The position numbers and the translations under genes were made by a program. From Arabidopsis thaliana (taxonomy: Eukaryota; Streptophyta; Magnoliopsida; Brassicales; Brassicaceae): a stretch of 64,000 nucleotides of DNA. Positions 61,205-64,000 of this stretch are shown one piece after another. Position 1 is the stretch's first letter. Each line of letters begins with the position of its first letter. The stretch covers positions 15,191,001 through 15,255,000 of the forward strand of contig NC_003075.7 in the NCBI RefSeq assembly GCF_000001735.4, written 5' to 3'. The notes below the pieces were generated by a model. The model saw only the letters and a program-made list of their open reading frames with translations. It was not told the origin of the DNA and ran no database searches.

Positions 61205-62730
61205 ACTTTGTAAGATGAGCTGTACACAACAAACACAATGCAGTAGGAGAGTATTATGATGAGGTAGGATTATGTGACATCTCTTTTAGATTTGAATCCC
61301 ACTCTGTTTGTGTTTGGTCTTTGGTCACTTCGTTATCTTTTTAGGTTATCTTGTAGTATTTGAGTTAGGAGGATTTGTCTTGTCGAGTTATGTGGAATTG
61401 TGTCTCTGTTGTTTCTTTCATTTGTCTGAAATCTCTAATGTTTAATGTTGTAAGTTTGAAGCTTGGTTTCGTTCCAGCTGACGAAGCTTTGTAGTTTGCA
61501 GTTTCCATATGTTGAAACTCTTTTTCTTTTGTTCGATGCCAAATTTTTAAATCTTTTTTACTTGACCAAAAAGCCAACACCTAATTTTTTTGGGGGAAAT
61601 CTCAAGTACTAACACCACTCATCTTTTAACCTCGTAAAGTGTCAAGTAAACAAATTCTGACATGATCCAATATTAGATGAGATCACTCAGATCAAAACAT
61701 TGTAAGATGAATATAATCAAATGGGTTCAATCTAGTGTTACACAATCTCTTACCAAAGTACAAAAGCAATAACGAGCGAAAAGAAGAAACCCAATAACCA
61801 ATTTTATCAAGACAGACAGAAAGAGAGAGAGAAAAAACAAAACAGACAGAAACAAAAGTGAAGAAAAACGAACAACAAAAACCCAATAAGCAGCGATCGA
61901 AGCTAAAATAAACACAGAAGAGCGAAAGCGCTCAGACATTCAAATCTGAAAAGCCATACGAAAGAAGAAGCCACGAAGATTCAATCGAAGCAGAAGTGTA
62001 TTATTAAGAAGCCGAGAAATCATTGGGTTGGTGTCGGAACTCGGAAGTTACTTGTTTTGTTCCGATTTTTCTTTTGTCTGAATTCTTTCTGGTCAAATCT
62101 TCCAACACTTGTTCTTCTGCTTACAAGCTTGGGTCCCGCTTCTCATTGCCCGCTTCCTCCTTCTTCAATTCGAATTTCATCATTCTTTAGGCAATTCGAA
62201 TCTGTTGCTCTGTTCTCAAAGCTCCAATCATTTGTTCAACTCAACTGATCTCGATTTGCTCCAACTCAAATTTCGGGAATTCTCAAAGTTCTTAGCTTCC
62301 GAATTGGGCGTGAAACAAAAAATGCGGGGTTTTTCTGCTCTGATTCAGTTTCGTCTTCTTACTCGCTCGTGAACTTGGAGAAACGGTTAGTTGGATTGAT
62401 TCTTCCTTCTTGATGGATTGATTTGCTAATTCCAAGCTAGGGTTTGTAATATACTCTGATTCTGAAACAGCCGAGGTTGAATTTCAAAGCTGGCTAGTAG
62501 ATAATGATCTCTAGGGTTTGGGTTTTTGGGGAGATGAGATTGGAGTGGCCTGTACTAAAAAGCTTCAGCTGAGTTCTTGAAATGCTTCTGGATTTGAGTT
62601 TGAGAATAAATACGTTGATGAGTTGGGTTTGTTTGTGTGAAGGATAACTAGAAGCTGAGAGGGTGCATTTTGTGCACTCCTCTGACTGTTTCACTTAGTT
62701 TCGGTTTAGAAGAAGAAGCCAGAAAGAAGT
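61205..62730. other. Spacer and 5' UTR of the ADA1-like gene
   Basis: KAKU4 3' UTR to about 61550, then spacer, then a leader that is transcribed by inference from its C/T-rich composition (62040-62380). A likely 5' UTR intron runs from the GTTAGT donor at about 62386 to the AAACAG acceptor at about 62470. Short upstream frames are not conserved-looking. Confidence 0.5.
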
Positions 62731-63870
62731 ATGCAACGTCTTCAAGATCCCAGGATTGATCTAGCTGAGCTAAAAGTGCATATAGTGAAGAAGGTTGGGG
62801 TTGAAAGATCTACAAGGTATTTTTACTACTTGGGCAGGTTTCTGAGTCAGAAGCTTACTAAGAGTGAGTTTGATAAGTCATGTTTCCGTCTTTTGGGGAG
62901 AGAGAATCTTTCTCTTCACAATAAGTTGATTCGTTCCATCTTGAGAAATGCATCTCTGGCTAAGTCCCCACCATCAGTTCACCAATCCGGTCACCCTGGC
63001 AAATCTTTGGTGCTTGGGAAAGAAGATGGACCTGAAGAAAGCAGATCTCTAAACCCTGACCATATTAGGAATGATCTTGCTTTGTCCAATGGGGTGTTAG
63101 CCAAGGTTAGGCCTGGAACATGTGACGACAGGACAATCAGAGATAAGCCTTGTCCGCTAGGGTCAAACGGAAAGGTTTTGGGTCCTTTTGCTTATTCAAG
63201 ACCTGGTCGATATCCTGATGAAAGAGACAGTGCATTTCTTTGCCCTGCTGAACAAAAGGCGGTTTCCGGTAAAGATCAGGTTGCAGCTCCAATTAGCAGA
63301 GATGATGAAGCTCAAGTAAGGATTCTTTCCACACCTCCTGTAATGGCACCTCTGGGGATTCCATTTTGTTCGGCTAGTGTCGGTGGGGACCGCAGAACAG
63401 TTCCAGTTTCGACCAGCGCAGCTGCTATCAGTTGCTATGACAGTGGTGGATTATCAGATACAGAGATGCTGAGGAAGAGGATGGAGAATATTGCAGTAAC
63501 ACAGGGTCTTGGAGGGGTTTCAGCGGAGTGTTCTATTGTTTTAAATAACATGTTGGACTTGTACCTGAAGAAACTAATGAAATCATGCGTTGATTTGGCT
63601 GGAGCTCGGTCCATGAATGGAACGCCTGGAAAACACAGTTTAGAAAAACAGCAGAGCCGAGACGAGCTTGTAAATGGGGTGCGAACGAATAATAGTTTTC
63701 ACATACAAACTAGCAACCAACCATCTGACATAACGCGAGAACAACATTCAGTGTCTTTGCTTGATTTTAGAGTTGCAATGGAGCTAAATCCACATCAACT
63801 TGGTGAAGACTGGCCATTGCTACGGGAAAGAATTTCCATATCTTTATTCGAGGAACGAGAAGGGGTGTAA
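62731..63870 (+). CDS. SAGA-complex Hfi1/ADA1-type transcriptional coactivator
   Basis: Uninterrupted 379-aa coding exon. The N-terminal block is the Hfi1/TADA1 signature: RIDLAELKVHIVKKVG, then RYFYYLGRFLSQKLTKSEFDK and LGRENLSLHNKLIRSILRNA (about residues 8-75). It is followed by a Ser/Pro-rich disordered linker and a C-terminal histone-fold-like segment about residues 245-300 (TEMLRKRMENIAVTQGLG, then SIVLNNMLDLYLKKLMKSC). It ends with a conserved VAMELNPHQLGEDWPLLRERI tail (about 348-368). Hfi1/ADA1 scaffolds the core of the SAGA histone-acetyltransferase complex in yeast, so a nuclear coactivator role is inferred. The length is normal for plant members. From memory AT4G31440. Confidence 0.88.
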   Translation: MQRLQDPRIDLAELKVHIVKKVGVERSTRYFYYLGRFLSQKLTKSEFDKSCFRLLGRENLSLHNKLIRSILRNASLAKSPPSVHQSGHPGKSLVLGKEDGPEESRSLNPDHIRNDLALSNGVLAKVRPGTCDDRTIRDKPCPLGSNGKVLGPFAYSRPGRYPDERDSAFLCPAEQKAVSGKDQVAAPISRDDEAQVRILSTPPVMAPLGIPFCSASVGGDRRTVPVSTSAAAISCYDSGGLSDTEMLRKRMENIAVTQGLGGVSAECSIVLNNMLDLYLKKLMKSCVDLAGARSMNGTPGKHSLEKQQSRDELVNGVRTNNSFHIQTSNQPSDITREQHSVSLLDFRVAMELNPHQLGEDWPLLRERISISLFEEREGV

Positions 63871-64000
63871 AAGAAAATGCTTGGCATGTTGGATGCTGCA
63901 AATTGTCTGAGTAAGCTCTCTGGTCCAAAAAAACTGGCCACTGATTTTGGTAGCAGAACGATTCTTGAGCTCTGCATCCCATGTGGACATGATGGCTGAT
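63871..64000 (+). other. 3' UTR of the ADA1-like gene to window end
   Basis: Sequence after the stop codon, truncated by the window edge. No feature other than presumed 3' UTR. Confidence 0.5.

Overview
The window is nuclear DNA of a crucifer, almost certainly Arabidopsis thaliana or a very close relative. It has compact genes with short AT-rich introns, AT-rich spacers and GT-AG splice sites. The gene order also matches what I remember of A. thaliana chromosome 4, roughly AT4G31310 to AT4G31440. That assignment is recognition from memory; no database was searched. For several genes the spliced length I rebuilt equals the length I remember for the Arabidopsis protein (ABC1K1 682 aa, CTF7 345 aa, REIL1 404 aa, selenoprotein-H-like 186 aa).

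Layout. 0.3-1.3 kb: AIG2-like gamma-glutamylcyclotransferase-fold protein (+). 3.0-3.6 kb: SAUR (-). 3.7-11.3 kb: AT-rich spacer without a supportable gene, containing a poly(A) tract between 16-bp direct repeats. 11.4-12.2 kb: DUF599 membrane protein (+). 14.7-17.95 kb: signal-peptide/coiled-coil/membrane-anchor protein (+) with a GC-AG last intron. 18.95-20.7 kb: an unusual intronless ORF and a decayed inverted second copy, possibly an endogenous viral nucleocapsid-like sequence. 22.1-24.65 kb: Core-2/I-branching (GT14-like) glycosyltransferase (+). 24.86-30.27 kb: block L, a repeat-rich segment bounded by two pieces of the cohesion gene CTF7. 30.9-32.3 kb: selenoprotein-H-like protein (+). 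32.8-33.7 kb: FLA5 fasciclin arabinogalactan protein (-). 33.7-39.0 kb: spacer. 39.0-39.4 kb: FPF1-like protein FLP1 (+). 42.1-45.8 kb: plastid atypical kinase ABC1K1 (+). 46.4-48.3 kb: intact CTF7/ECO1 (+). 48.4-52.14 kb: the inverted partner array, which with the end of CTF7 makes block R. 53.3-54.5 kb: DUF1644 zinc-finger protein (+). 55.0-56.8 kb: REIL1 ribosome-biogenesis factor (-). 57.5-61.2 kb: KAKU4 nuclear-lamina component (+). 62.7-63.9 kb: Hfi1/ADA1-type SAGA subunit (+).

The most interesting structure is the pair of blocks L and R. R is the 3' half of intact CTF7 followed by a tandem array (monomer about 243 bp, locally a 487-bp dimer) and a promoter-like leader. L is an inverted copy of the same material, but in rotated order: it starts inside CTF7 intron 5, runs back through exon 5, then jumps to the far end of R, runs through leader and array, and ends with CTF7 exon 6 and the other part of intron 5. 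Both outer ends stop at the same CCATGA in CTF7 intron 5. A linear copy does not give this order; opening a circular intermediate does. The arrays are near-identical in their cores although the CTF7 pieces have diverged visibly, which suggests later sequence exchange between the arrays. Each array has a TATA-like leader that would transcribe toward, and antisense to, CTF7 exon 6 sequence.

Most genes are independent housekeeping or developmental loci and do not form one pathway. Three are nuclear or chromosome functions (CTF7, KAKU4, Hfi1/ADA1). CTF7 has two perfect E2F-type sites within 90 bp of its start codon, as expected for an S-phase gene.
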